19,602 nucleotides of DNA from Verrucomicrobiota bacterium (GCA_026225155.1 JAMFSG010000303.1:1-19602); one strand, 5' to 3'; shown: positions 1 through 9,000, counted from the stretch's first letter. Notes: generated from the sequence alone by a model not told the origin. A program made the numbers and translations.

Positions 1-199
1 AAGCTTTTGCCGGTTCAAGTTCGGTTGCGGCGTAAATTTCCACGCGATTGCAGGTGGAAAGAATCACCGCTTCACCAGCGACGCCAGATTCGCGCAAAGA
101 TTTGAGCGCGTCAGGAATTTTTGATTCGGCAAAAGCGAACCGTTCCCGCAGTTCCACGGGCGACGAATGGTGGCTCAAGCCGATGACGACGACATTCAT
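1..199 (-). CDS. hemA: Glutamyl-tRNA reductase, N-terminal part (cut by window edge)
   Basis: Only the first 66 codons are present; the gene continues beyond position 1. Glutamyl-tRNA reductase uses NADPH to convert glutamyl-tRNA(Glu) to glutamate-1-semialdehyde, the first step of C5-pathway tetrapyrrole synthesis in the cytosol. Seen: the family's opening motif GLSHHSSPVELRERF (residues 7-21) and STCNRVE (48-54), whose cysteine (Cys50) is the thioester-forming catalytic residue of the family. The ATG at 199-197 overlaps the TGA of the upstream membrane gene as ATGA, which suggests translational coupling. A HemX/CcsA-like protein directly before hemA is a familiar arrangement in heme operons. 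The NADPH-binding and dimerisation domains are outside the window. Confidence 0.93.
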   Translation of the reverse strand, partial: MNVVVIGLSHHSSPVELRERFAFAESKIPDALKSLRESGVAGEAVILSTCNRVEIYAATELEPAKA

Positions 200-1020
200 T
201 GGCGATGGATCGGTGACAAAAGTAGAAATCCCCAAAACGTCAGCATGATGAAGGCGAAGCTGCCAAGCGCGCTCCACGCAAAACGGCGTCCGCCCTGGCC
301 GAATTTCCAATGCGCGACGAGCAGCGCCAAATAAAACAGCCAGATGAAAATTGAATAATCAAGCAGGGGATCGTTTTTGAAATACACGCCGTATTTTTGT
401 TTCAGCAACCAAGGGCTGAAAGCGAGGCCGGCCGTCAGCAAAAAAATTCCGCCAAGTAAAAGATTGTTCATCACGCGTTCGAGCCGCTGGATCGGCGGCA
501 ACAGGGAAAAAATCGCGCGCAATTTGTGGAATTTCAAATCGTGTTCTTGCGTCAAAAACATTACGGCGGCGACGGCACTCAAACCGAATGAGCCGATGGA
601 TAATAAAATCAGCGCGGCGTGCAGACTGGTCAGGCCGTTGGAAAAATCAGGTTGCGCGGCGTGCGGCGAATCGAGCGCGGGCATAAACGCGAAGACGCCC
701 ATGAAGAATAAAACGTGCGATGCGAACGCGCCGAGGAAGCGCAGTTGATGCGCGATTCCCAGCACGAGATACGCGGCGGCAATTGTCCACGCGATGAACG
801 TGGTGGCTTCGTAAAGATTGTTGACCGGACATTGGTTGATGGAAAAACCGCGTTTGAACATCGCGACGGTGTGCAGCGCGGCGGCGGCGAGGAGCAGGAA
901 ATAGTTCACGCGGTCGTCCTTGCGAAAACCTTTTCGCCAGAGGAAAACCGAGTAGGCCGAACTCAAACCGTAAACGATCACGGCGAGCAGAAAGAAATGC
1001 CGGTCAGTGAACCAAACCAC
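196..1020 (-). CDS. ccsA: Cytochrome c assembly (CcsA/HemX-type) membrane protein
   Basis: A 274-aa, very hydrophobic protein with about eight predicted membrane helices, in the size range of the CcsA/ResC/CcmC/HemX heme-handling family. Seen: the family-like segment P-V-N-N-L-Y-E-A (about residues 65-72), conserved-looking histidines at the ends of helices (around 50 and 134), and a W-L-L-K-Q-K-Y-G segment before a late helix. It probably acts in the inner membrane, in heme delivery for cytochrome c maturation or, like HemX, in controlling glutamyl-tRNA reductase. The position directly upstream of hemA, with ATGA overlap, fits the HemX role. The start is GTG at 1020-1018; a TAA lies in frame four codons upstream, so the gene can hardly be longer. 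No Shine-Dalgarno sequence is seen. It is divergent from lpxC-fabZ. The family is fairly certain, the exact role is not. Confidence 0.8.
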   Translation of the reverse strand: MVWFTDRHFFLLAVIVYGLSSAYSVFLWRKGFRKDDRVNYFLLLAAAALHTVAMFKRGFSINQCPVNNLYEATTFIAWTIAAAYLVLGIAHQLRFLGAFASHVLFFMGVFAFMPALDSPHAAQPDFSNGLTSLHAALILLSIGSFGLSAVAAVMFLTQEHDLKFHKLRAIFSLLPPIQRLERVMNNLLLGGIFLLTAGLAFSPWLLKQKYGVYFKNDPLLDYSIFIWLFYLALLVAHWKFGQGGRRFAWSALGSFAFIMLTFWGFLLLSPIHRQ

Positions 1021-1097
1021 GCTGACAGGTTAATTCAGAAACGGTCGCGGGCAAGTGCAACCTTGCCAAAGGCGTCCGCGTTTTGTTCAATTTGGGC

Positions 1098-2465
1098 GTG
1101 CTCAATCAGCAGACTCTCAACCGTTCCGCCACTTTTTCCGGCATCGGTTTGCATAGCGGCAATCGCGTCAACATGACCATTCTGCCCGCGCCTGCGAACA
1201 GCGGCGTGCGGTTTCGGCGCGTGGATCTCGAAGGCAAACCGGAGATCGAGGCGCGCATGGAAAATGTCGGCGAAACGAATCGCTCGACTACGCTTGCCAA
1301 AGGAAATGTAAAAATCCACACGGTCGAACACGTGCTCGCGGCGCTCGCGGGTTACGGGATTGATAACGCGATCATCGAATTGGATGCGAATGAGCCGCCG
1401 ATCGCCGATGGAAGTTCGCGTGAGTTTTGCAAAATCATCCAAGCTGCGGGCATCGCGCCGCAAGCGGAGAAACGCGAATCGTTCACGCCGACCGAGCCCA
1501 TCGAATTGAAATCCGGCGAGACGATCATGACGTTGTTTCCCGCCGACGATTTCAAGATCACTTGCACGAGCGCGGACAAGAACGGACGGTTCACGCAATT
1601 TTACAGCACGGAAGTCACGCCGAAAACTTGGGAAAAAGAATTGGCGCACGCGCGGACGTTTTGCTTTTTCGAGGAGATTGAATTTCTCATCAAGAACGGT
1701 TTGATCAAGGGCGGCAGTTTGGAAAACGCAATTGTCATCCGCGACGACGCGGTGCTGACAACCGAGCCGTTGCGTTATCCCGAAGAATTTGTCCGGCACA
1801 AAATGTTGGACATCGTCGGCGACTTGTCGCTCGCGGGAAAACCAATTCGCGGCCATCTCATCGCCGTGCGTCCGAGCCATTCGGCGAATTGCGAGTTCGC
1901 GAAATTGATCGTGGCGCAGATGAACAAGCCATTGCGCGCGGCGCAAGCCTTCGGTCCGCCGCCGGTCGAACCGAAGGCTGAAAGCCCAAAAAAAGACGAT
2001 CAAAAAAATGTGCTGATGGAAAAATTGGCCGAGGGCGGATCCTTGAGCGTGCAACAGGTGATGCAGATCATTCCGCATCGTTATCCGTTTTTGATGGTGG
2101 ATGGCGTGTTGAAAATCGAAGGCAGCAAAGTCACCGCCTTCAAAAATGTCACGATCAACGAGCCGTATTTTCAAGGACATTTCCCCGGCCATCCGATCAT
2201 GCCGGGCGTATTGCAGTTGGAAGCCATCGCGCAGACGGCGGGAATTTTGATGTTGCGGCAGGCGGAAAATTTGGGGCAGCTCGCTTACTTCATGGCGGCG
2301 GACAGCGTGAAATGGCGTAAGCCAGTTTTCCCCGGCGACGTGCTGGTCATCGAGGTGGAATTGACGAAATCGCGCGGCAAGATCGGCAAGGCCAAGGGCG
2401 TCTGCAAAGTGCGCGATGAAATTGTCAGCGAAGCGGAAATCACGTTCATGTTGCGCGGCCAATGA
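1098..2465 (+). CDS. lpxC-fabZ: Bifunctional UDP-3-O-acyl-GlcNAc deacetylase / (3R)-hydroxyacyl-ACP dehydratase (LpxC-FabZ fusion)
   Basis: Two enzymes in one 455-aa chain. Residues 1 to about 285 are LpxC, the zinc deacetylase making the committed step of lipid A synthesis: GIGLHSG near the N-terminus, TVEHVLAAL with zinc ligand His78, RHKMLD with His234 and Asp238, and SHSANCEFAK with catalytic His261. A Pro/Lys-rich linker follows. Residues about 315-455 are FabZ: PHRYPFLMVD, then GHFPGHPIMPGVLQLEAIAQ with catalytic His361 and Glu375, spaced 14 residues apart as in FabZ. I place the start at GTG 1098 because MLNQQTL then aligns in length with standard LpxC N-termini; TTG at 1083, preceded by AAAGG ten bases upstream, would add five residues. 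The fusion is known from Bacteroidota, Chlorobiota and related phyla. The stop overlaps the lpxA start (ATGA). Confidence 0.95.
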   Translation: MLNQQTLNRSATFSGIGLHSGNRVNMTILPAPANSGVRFRRVDLEGKPEIEARMENVGETNRSTTLAKGNVKIHTVEHVLAALAGYGIDNAIIELDANEPPIADGSSREFCKIIQAAGIAPQAEKRESFTPTEPIELKSGETIMTLFPADDFKITCTSADKNGRFTQFYSTEVTPKTWEKELAHARTFCFFEEIEFLIKNGLIKGGSLENAIVIRDDAVLTTEPLRYPEEFVRHKMLDIVGDLSLAGKPIRGHLIAVRPSHSANCEFAKLIVAQMNKPLRAAQAFGPPPVEPKAESPKKDDQKNVLMEKLAEGGSLSVQQVMQIIPHRYPFLMVDGVLKIEGSKVTAFKNVTINEPYFQGHFPGHPIMPGVLQLEAIAQTAGILMLRQAENLGQLAYFMAADSVKWRKPVFPGDVLVIEVELTKSRGKIGKAKGVCKVRDEIVSEAEITFMLRGQ

Positions 2466-3226
2466 TTCATTCCACCGCCATCATTCATCCGAATGCGCAA
2501 ATCGGTTCTAGCTGTGAAATCGGGCCTTACTCTGTCATCGGCGAACACGTCATGCTTGGCGAGAAATGCAAATTGCATTCGCACGTCGTCATTGACGGCC
2601 ACACGACGTTGGGAAAGGAAAATGAAATTTTTCCGTTCGCCAGCATCGGATTGAAGACGCAGGATTTGAAATGGAAAGGTGGTGTCACGCGCACGAAAAT
2701 CGGCGACCATAATACGTTCCGCGAATACGTCACCATCCACAGCGCGACGAGCGATGGCGACGCGACGGTTGTTGGCTCGCATAATCACATTCTTGCGTAT
2801 AGTCACATCGCGCACGATTGCATTCTTGGCAGCCACATCATCATGTCCAACGCGGCAACACTCGGCGGACACGTCACGGTCGGCGATCACGCGGTCATCA
2901 GCATTTCCGCAGTGCATCAATTTTGTCGCATCGGAAAATTTGCGATGATTGGCGGTTGCTCGAAAGTCGTGCAAGACGTGCCGCCGTTCATGATCGCCGA
3001 CGGCAATCCCGCCGAAACGCGCACCATCAACAAAGTCGGCATGGAACGCCACGGCATTTCTGACGAGGCGCAAAACGCATTGAAGCAGGCTTACAAAATT
3101 CTTTTCCGCGAAGGTTTGTCTATTCCCAACGCACTGGTGAAGATCGAAAAAGAATTGCCGTCGCTGCCTGAAATCCAGCATCTCGTCCAATTCGTCCGCG
3201 CCAGCGAACGTGGCATCAGCAAGTAG
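2462..3226 (+). CDS. lpxA: Acyl-ACP--UDP-N-acetylglucosamine O-acyltransferase
   Basis: LpxA transfers an R-3-hydroxyacyl chain from acyl carrier protein to UDP-GlcNAc, the first reaction of lipid A synthesis. Its product is the substrate of LpxC encoded just upstream, and FabZ of the fusion protein competes for the same hydroxyacyl-ACP pool. The 254-aa chain has the usual length. Seen: isoleucine-rich hexapeptide repeats of a left-handed beta helix from residue 1 to about 190, the SHIAHDC motif with catalytic His118 (His125 in E. coli), then AVHQFCRIG, GGCSKVVQDVPPF and the helical C-terminal domain. The ATG at 2462 overlaps the upstream TGA, so the pair is probably translationally coupled. 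Its last 11 bases overlap convergently the end of rsmE on the other strand. Confidence 0.96.
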   Translation: MIHSTAIIHPNAQIGSSCEIGPYSVIGEHVMLGEKCKLHSHVVIDGHTTLGKENEIFPFASIGLKTQDLKWKGGVTRTKIGDHNTFREYVTIHSATSDGDATVVGSHNHILAYSHIAHDCILGSHIIMSNAATLGGHVTVGDHAVISISAVHQFCRIGKFAMIGGCSKVVQDVPPFMIADGNPAETRTINKVGMERHGISDEAQNALKQAYKILFREGLSIPNALVKIEKELPSLPEIQHLVQFVRASERGISK

Positions 3227-3968
3227 CCGACAATTCGTAATTCAAAATCGCGAGGGAATAAACAGCTGCAGTTTCAACGCGCAGAGTCAGATTTCCCAGC
3301 GTGATCGGCAACGCGCCGGAATTTTGAATTAGCTGCAATTCAGCCAAAGTAAAATCACCTTCCGGCCCGATCCAGACGCCCGCATTTTTTGGTAGCCGGC
3401 CAAATTGCTTTTGGAATTCTTGAAGCCAAACGCGCGGATGTTTGCGTTCCGTTTGTAACGAGCCGACGAATGACAATTCAATTTTTTCACCGCGCGCCAG
3501 AAATTCTGAAATCGCCTGCGGCGTTTCAACTTTCGGCAGCCACGTTGCGCCGCACTGCTTGATGGCTTCAATCGCGACCTGTTGCCATTTTTCGTACTTG
3601 TTTTTCGCGTCGTCGGCCTTGAGTTGCGTCACGACACGTTCCGTCAACAACGGCACGATGCGCTGCGCACCCAGTTCCACGGATTTTTGGATGATGTCCT
3701 CGATGATTTTTCCTTTTGGAATCGCCACGAGCAAAGTGACCGGGCAGGGCGGGGGAGGCGTGTTTTTTTTTTCTTGGACGAAAAGTGAAAGCGAATCTTT
3801 GGTCGAATTTTCAACGTCGCAAAAAAATTCACCGCCCGCGCCGTCGAGCACCGTCACGCGTTCGCCGCGCTGCAAACGCAAAACATGCAGCGCGTGATGC
3901 GCCTCGCGTCCGTCCAATCGCAGCGTTTCACCGCGACATTTTTCCGGCGGCAAATAAAAGCGGTGCAT
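3216..3968 (-). CDS. rsmE: 16S rRNA (uracil(1498)-N(3))-methyltransferase
   Basis: RsmE methylates U1498 in helix 44 of 16S rRNA using S-adenosylmethionine. The 250-aa chain has the family length. Seen: an N-terminal PUA-like part opening MHRFYLPPE and containing the EAHHALHVLRL segment (22-32); then a SPOUT knotted domain with AIPKGKIIEDIIQKSVELG (82-100), VWIGPEGDFTLAEL (198-211; GPEGD is the SAM-loop motif) and LTLRVETAAVYSLAIL (227-242). It is third in the order grpE, dnaJ, rsmE, and the dnaJ-rsmE neighbourhood is conserved in many bacteria. The 123-base gap to dnaJ is filled by an 18-bp minisatellite. The 3' end overlaps lpxA by 11 bases tail to tail. The ATG at 3968-3966 is the first plausible start. 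Confidence 0.94.
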   Translation of the reverse strand: MHRFYLPPEKCRGETLRLDGREAHHALHVLRLQRGERVTVLDGAGGEFFCDVENSTKDSLSLFVQEKKNTPPPPCPVTLLVAIPKGKIIEDIIQKSVELGAQRIVPLLTERVVTQLKADDAKNKYEKWQQVAIEAIKQCGATWLPKVETPQAISEFLARGEKIELSFVGSLQTERKHPRVWLQEFQKQFGRLPKNAGVWIGPEGDFTLAELQLIQNSGALPITLGNLTLRVETAAVYSLAILNYELSATC

Positions 3969-3985
3969 TTAAATTTAAAATCCTG

Positions 3986-4049
3986 CTCATCCTCGTCGTC
4001 ATCCTCATCCTCGTCGTCATCCTCATCCTCGTCGTCATCCTCATCCTCG
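3986..4049. repeat. 18-bp tandem repeat (minisatellite), 3.6 exact copies
   Basis: The unit CTCATCCTCGTCGTCATC occurs three times without mismatch (3986-4003, 4004-4021, 4022-4039), followed by a 10-base partial copy to 4049. It lies in the gap between dnaJ and rsmE. On the minus strand it could read as Asp/Glu-rich and on the plus strand as Ser-rich sequence, but no frame has a gene-like structure around it. Identical copies suggest recent expansion by slippage. A diverged copy in opposite orientation follows at 4059-4091. Confidence 0.9.
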
Positions 4050-4091
4050 GAAAAAATTGAAGACGAGGATGACGATGAGAACGAGGATGAT
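3986..4091. repeat. Imperfect long inverted repeat made from the minisatellite
   Basis: The stretch 4059-4091 is the reverse complement of the minisatellite sequence with roughly five mismatches in 33 positions. The transcript across the dnaJ-rsmE gap could therefore fold into a long imperfect hairpin, in several registers because of the repeats. TTTAAA-containing AT stretches flank both ends (about 3968-3978 and 4091-4100). It could influence read-through from dnaJ into rsmE or protect mRNA ends; function is inference. Confidence 0.65.
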
Positions 4092-5246
4092 TTATTTAAA
4101 GAACTTCTTCGCCTTCTCAAAAAATCCGCTCGCGATCGGCGCTTGTTTGCCGTCGCACATCGCGGAAAATTCCTGCAGCGTCGCCTTTTGCGCGCTGTCG
4201 AGATGCGTCGGAATTTCAACTTGCACGCGCACGTGCAGATCGCCATGGCCGTAGCCGTGCAGGTTTTTTATGCCTTTGCCTTTGACGCGAAAGATCGTCG
4301 CGGGCTGCGTGCCGGCGGGAACTTTGATTGTCGCGCGGCCTTCAAGTGTCGGCACTTCGATTTCCGAACCAAGCGCGGCCTGCACAAAACTGATCGGCAC
4401 TTCGCAGATCAAATCGTCGCCGTCGCGCTTGAAAATTTCGTGATGCTTGACGAACAGCACGACGTAAAGATCACCGGAAGGTCCGCCGCGAAAACCCGCT
4501 TCGCCGTTGCCGGATGAACGCAGACGCGACCCGCCTTCGACGCCTGCCGGAATTTTCAATTTAATTTTGGAAGTGCGCTGGTGCTTGCCGTCGCCATGAC
4601 AAGTCTTGCACGGTTTTTCCATGAGGCGTCCCGCGCCTTTGCAATGCGGACACGTCTGCGCGATGCTGAAAATGCCGCGCGAAGTCAAAACCTGCCCGCG
4701 TCCGCCGCACGTTGCGCAGGTTTTTAATTTGGAACCGGCTTCCGCGCCGGAGCCGCTGCACGTTTCGCACTTGTCGAGTTTCGTGACGGAAATTTCCTTT
4801 TCGCAACCGAGCGCGGCTTCTTCCAAAGTGATTTCCAGATCGTAACGCAGGTCGTCGCCGCGTTGCGGTTGCGACGGATCGGCTTGTTGCTGGCCACCAA
4901 AAAGATTTTCAAAAATGCTGCCGCCACCGCCGCCCGCGCCGCCAAAAACTTCGCGGAAAATATCGAACGGATCGTGAAAACCGCCGCCGGCATTGCCGCC
5001 ACTGCGCGCCCGCGCGCGCGGATCAAAAGCCGCGTGGCCGTATTGATCGTAGGCGGAGCGTTTTTCCGGATTGCTCAAAATTTCGTAAGCCTCGCTGAGT
5101 TCCTTGAATTTTTCCTCGGCGGTTTTATCGTTCGGATTTTTATCTGGATGATATTTGATCGCAAGCCGACGATAGGATTTTTTGATGCCATCGGCCACCT
5201 CTTCGCGGGTGACTTCCAGAATTTCGTAATAATCGCGCTTGGCCAT
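4092..5246 (-). CDS. dnaJ: Chaperone protein DnaJ (Hsp40)
   Basis: A full-length class I DnaJ of 384 aa, co-chaperone that delivers unfolded clients to DnaK and stimulates its ATPase. Seen: J domain (residues 1 to about 70) with HPD at 33-35 and the DQYG end motif; a Gly/Phe-rich linker about 80-120; a zinc domain at 150-210 with four CxxCxGxG-type motifs (Cys150/153, 167/170, 189/192, 203/206); and two C-terminal client-binding beta domains. It lies 59 bases downstream of grpE and is probably co-transcribed with it; no dnaK is in the window. The start ATG at 5246-5244 gives the canonical MAKRDYYEIL N-terminus. The spacer before it is AT-rich. Beyond the TAA lies the minisatellite hairpin. 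Confidence 0.97.
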   Translation of the reverse strand: MAKRDYYEILEVTREEVADGIKKSYRRLAIKYHPDKNPNDKTAEEKFKELSEAYEILSNPEKRSAYDQYGHAAFDPRARARSGGNAGGGFHDPFDIFREVFGGAGGGGGSIFENLFGGQQQADPSQPQRGDDLRYDLEITLEEAALGCEKEISVTKLDKCETCSGSGAEAGSKLKTCATCGGRGQVLTSRGIFSIAQTCPHCKGAGRLMEKPCKTCHGDGKHQRTSKIKLKIPAGVEGGSRLRSSGNGEAGFRGGPSGDLYVVLFVKHHEIFKRDGDDLICEVPISFVQAALGSEIEVPTLEGRATIKVPAGTQPATIFRVKGKGIKNLHGYGHGDLHVRVQVEIPTHLDSAQKATLQEFSAMCDGKQAPIASGFFEKAKKFFK

Positions 5247-5305
5247 CTGAATTAAAAATTAAAGATGAAAAATTAAAAATGTCCGCATGAAATCATCGCC
5301 GGTTT

Positions 5306-5860
5306 TTACGCGGGATTTTTGGCCGGAGCTTTGGCGACGATGACGGCGGCGGCACGCAACAACCGGTCTTTCAATTTGTAACCTTTGCGCACTTGTTGCA
5401 ATACGTTGCCTTCGGGGACATCAGCGGATTCCTGTTCGGAAAGCGCTTCGTGCAATGTCGGATCAAACGGTTTTCCGGTCGCGTCAATTTCTTCCAGCCC
5501 GGTTTCCGTCAAAGCGTTTTTGAGCTGCGTTTGGATCATGGCCACGCCGGATTGCAGCGACGCAAGCTTTTCGTCCTTCACATTTTGCGTGGCGGCGAGT
5601 GCCATCTCAAAATTATCCAGCACGGGCAAAATCCGCTGGAGCAGGTTGACGTTCGCGTATTGCACGGATTCGATTTTTTCCCGCGCGGCGCGTTTTTTGA
5701 AATTGTCAAAATCCGCCGTCGTGCGCAACAGCCGTTCCCAATTCTCATCGGCTTTGGCGACGCGCGCCTGGAGTTCGGCGATTTGTTCGGGTGAAAGCGC
5801 GGCGGATTCATCCGTCGCGGCTTTTTCAGTGGCCGGCGATTCTGCTTCAGTTTTGCTCAT
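5306..5860 (-). CDS. grpE: Protein GrpE (nucleotide exchange factor of DnaK)
   Basis: GrpE releases ADP from DnaK and resets the chaperone cycle. The 184-aa protein has the typical layout: an acidic, disordered N-terminus; a long coiled-coil from about residue 25 containing the conserved DFDNFKKR segment and continuing through VNLLQRILPVLDNFEMAL; and the small beta domain with FDPTLHEAL, a VPEG...QQVRKGYKLKDRLLRAA run that is the family signature. I chose the ATG at 5860-5858 (MSKTEAE) over the in-frame ATG at 5875 because a candidate promoter at 5886-5914 would start RNA near 5879, too close to 5875 for a leader. It is first in the grpE-dnaJ-rsmE cluster. No CIRCE-type inverted repeat is present, so HrcA control is not indicated. 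Confidence 0.94.
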   Translation of the reverse strand: MSKTEAESPATEKAATDESAALSPEQIAELQARVAKADENWERLLRTTADFDNFKKRAAREKIESVQYANVNLLQRILPVLDNFEMALAATQNVKDEKLASLQSGVAMIQTQLKNALTETGLEEIDATGKPFDPTLHEALSEQESADVPEGNVLQQVRKGYKLKDRLLRAAAVIVAKAPAKNPA

Positions 5861-5885
5861 GGGCTTTCTAAACATTCAGGCGCGC

Positions 5886-5914
5886 AAAATAGCATACGCC
5901 CGCGCGCTCGGCAA
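5886..5914 (-). promoter_or_regulatory. Candidate sigma-70-type promoter of grpE
   Basis: On the minus strand TTGCCG (5914-5909) and TATTTT (5891-5886) are separated by 17 bases, the ideal spacing; each matches the consensus at four of six positions. A transcript would begin near 5879, about 18 bases before the preferred grpE ATG. Found by eye only. Confidence 0.4.
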
Positions 5915-5953
5915 CGGGCGAAGCAGATGAGTTCAAAACACGGGGAAAATAAA

Positions 5954-6001
5954 TCAGGAAAGCAAGAAAGCAGGAAGCCAGTTTCCTGAATTCCTGCTTT
6001 C
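5954..6001. terminator. Two interlocking hairpins, probable transcription end of the DUF2723 unit
   Basis: GAAAGCAGGAA (5966-5976) pairs perfectly with TTCCTGCTTTC (5991-6001). A second perfect pair, TCAGGAAA (5954-5961) with TTTCCTGA (5982-5989), interlocks with it, so the two stems are alternatives or form an H-type pseudoknot. The structure begins 47 bases after the stop of the DUF2723 gene and precedes the grpE promoter. Runs rich in T follow on both strands (ATTATTTTATTTT on plus), though none is a clean U-tract. Terminator function is likely but not certain. Confidence 0.5.
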
Positions 6002-6048
6002 ATTATTTTATTTTCGGCTCGCCGGAATTTTGCCCAATAATTCAAAGT

Positions 6049-9000
6049 TTAGTTGGACGAAATGATTTTTTGAAATTCCGGCAGGTTGCGGAGATTGTTG
6101 AGATTTGGATCGGTTTGCGCCTGGCTGATCAAATTATTCGGCGACGGCTGTTTCCGATTCAAGGTGAACGCGGTCTTGAGATTGATCAATGCGTCTGCAC
6201 TGCGTCCGGTGACAGCCTGCACTTCAGCCAGTTGAAAATAGGGCTCTGGTTTTTCCGGCGCGAGGCTGGCCATTTTTTTGAGCGCCGTCTCGAATCCGGC
6301 GAGGTTATTAAGCTGGGCGAAATACTGCGCCACCGTGGCCGCATCTTGATAATTGATATTCGGGCTGCCGACGGCCTGGTTCAGCAACTGCACACCGCGG
6401 TTGGTTTGTTGCATGACGAGATATGTGCCGCCAAGCCGGATGAGATTGGCGATGTCGGCGGGGTTGGTGCGTGCCGTCGTTTCCATGGAATCAATCTGGC
6501 CGACAGCCTGGGTGCGTTCGGCATTTTGCGCTTTCATCGCCTTGAGCTGGTCAATGATGCCGGTGACCTGGTCATTGAAGGGATCCAGCTTGTGGCAGGT
6601 TTGGGCGACAATGATGGCGTCGTCAAAACGTCCGTATTGCAATAGAAAATTAATATACCGGAATACAGCTTCAGGACTGAAAGGGCAGAAAGCAAAAGCT
6701 TGCTTGAACGCAAAATCAGTTTCGCGGCGAAGCGCTTCCTGACCAGCGGCAGTTTTTTGACGATATTCCGGCGGGCAGGTATTGGGCGAACAGCGCCACG
6801 CATACATGCCGGCTTGAGAACTGCGCAGTTTGGAAAAGGCCTTTTGCCCGTCCTCATCGCGGACAAAAGCGCGGTTGCCGATGAAGCCTTTGTAATTGTT
6901 CTGGATGTAAGTGCGTTCGACAAAATCCGCGATTTCTTTCACGCTGGTATCGTAGGTGATCCAGTTGCCGCAAAGCCGTTCGGAATATTTGCTCCAGAAT
7001 TCATGATCGCGGTTGAAGACTTCATCCGATAATTCCGTGACCGGCTGGCGGTTGATCTTCATGATGACGCCGAAGGGAGTTTCGTAATTATACATCCATT
7101 CGAGCGGAAAACTTTCTTCGACGTAAAATTCGTTGGTTGGGTTGTGGTCGAAAATGACCTTGCACAACATTCCGTTGATGTTCATGACATCCACCTGCCC
7201 GGAAATTTCGATGCGGCCATTGGGTTGCGCCAGTTGTTTTTGCTGGGCGTATTCTTGAAAGCTGTTCTGCAGATCGTCGGACGACGGAATGTAAATTTCA
7301 TTTGGCGGATAAACGCCTTCAGCCCGGCGTTTGGCTTCGACATGTGCGCCCCATTTGATGAACGGCACATCAAGGACGTAATAGAGAGATTGGTTGATCA
7401 GGTTGCAAAATCCATTATCCGCGCGGTCAGACCCCATCATGATGCCGAAAATGTATTTGGAAAGTTCGCTGAAAAACGGCGGATCTTTTTGCTGTGAGCG
7501 ATTGTATTGCGCGCGCAGATAATCCAGATAAGTGCCGTCGGCCAGCGCGTTTTGTGTGATGATATAAACGTCACGGCGATCAAATTTTTGATCCTGCTTC
7601 GGCTGGCAATAATGCGGGATGAAACTTTCGCAGAAAATGATATAAGTCGGGCAAAAACGTCCCGGATCGGTGCCGCCGAAAAGAATCGTGTCGCGCGCCA
7701 TTTCGGGATAAATGAGCTTCGCCTTTTCCGGATCTTTCAACAGGCTGGCGCGAAGATCGTTGTCATAACTCAACTTGCCATCTTTGTCCGTGAACGGCGG
7801 CGTGAACATATCGTGCCCGAACCAATAGCCGAACCAGTGGTTGCGCTGTTCGCAATGATACCAGTTGGTCAGGCCGGAACAGAGTGGTGTCACGGCAAAC
7901 AAAGCCAGCAAAATGAATACCGGCCCGCGCTGCCGATAAACCAGCAGTGCAATAAGAAAAATAATCGGCAGCGCGACCAGAATGAGGTTTGAAAATACAG
8001 GCAGACCATATTGGTCTTTGGCAAAGGCTTGGATGACGTAATGTGGCAGGTCGGACAAACTGACTTTTCCGGCGGGGCCAAAATAAAGTTTTCCCGTGGC
8101 ATCCACGAGGCAATAAATCGCCAGCGCCAGCGCCACGCCGCCGCCGACAAAGCACCAAACGCGGATTTTTTCGTAATGCGTTGCGACGTATGCAGCAAGA
8201 ATTGTAAGGCCGTAACCGATCAACATGGCGAAAATGGCGTGCGAGGCGGTAAAAAAAACTTTGCACAATTCGGAAGATGAACGGTCGGCAGTGACGGCCA
8301 TGACGATGACCAACACGACGGAAAGGCAAAAATAAATGGACGCCAGCCCGATGATCCAATTGCGTTCGCGTTTGTGCATTTTCAAAATGAACGCAAACGG
8401 CAGCAACCCGACAAAAATATAAACCCAACTGAATGATTCCGCGAGGCCGCTGACCAGATACCACAGTTGAAAGAGAAAAAGCTGCGGATCTTTGAATAAG
8501 TTGTCACCCTCGGCCACAGCATATTGACCGCGACTCAAAGCATGGAAAAAACCTTCGACCGTGCGCGGATAACCCCATTGCATCGGTGGATCCGTCATGC
8601 CAGAAATCGGTTCGTATAAATAAACCGAGACGCCGATGATGCACATCAGCCCCATGAAAATGACCGCTTTCCATTCCGTATAAATTTTCTGCGTTTTGGT
8701 GATCAACCAGCCGCCCGCTAAAATCGAACCGATGCCAACGACATGAAAGATAACTTTCTCGATGGAAGTCATTGCGTTCAATGCCGGGATATTTCCTGCG
8801 CCGATGAAGGCAAGAATGATCAGATAAAAAATGCTGTTCGTGACAAACAAGTCGCGTCCCAAACGCAAAGACACCAAAGCCACAACCACTTCCACCGCCG
8901 GTGCAGCCAACAGCAAGCTTTGATGGATTGTCGCACACCAACCATAGATCAACATTGCTACATAAAGATATTTGCGTTGGTGCGGCGCATACATCCAGCG

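Noticed and set aside
1035..2462. 475-codon open frame opposite lpxC-fabZ
   Set aside because: It is a mirror of a gene with all LpxC and FabZ motifs, is extremely rich in Arg, His, Asp and Phe, and matches no protein pattern; GC-rich codon use leaves the antisense frame open.
2285..3190. 301-codon open frame opposite lpxA
   Set aside because: Antisense shadow of lpxA with biased composition and no domain-like pattern.
3986..4049. CRISPR array
   Set aside because: The 18-base units are contiguous without unique spacers, and no cas gene is near.
3854..4517. Asp/Glu-rich and Ser-rich open frames across the minisatellite
   Set aside because: They result from the 18-bp repeat, run into coding regions of dnaJ or rsmE in the wrong frame, and have no separate start region.
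5861..5950. CIRCE operator for HrcA control of grpE
   Set aside because: No GAGTGCTAA-type inverted repeat exists upstream of grpE or dnaJ.
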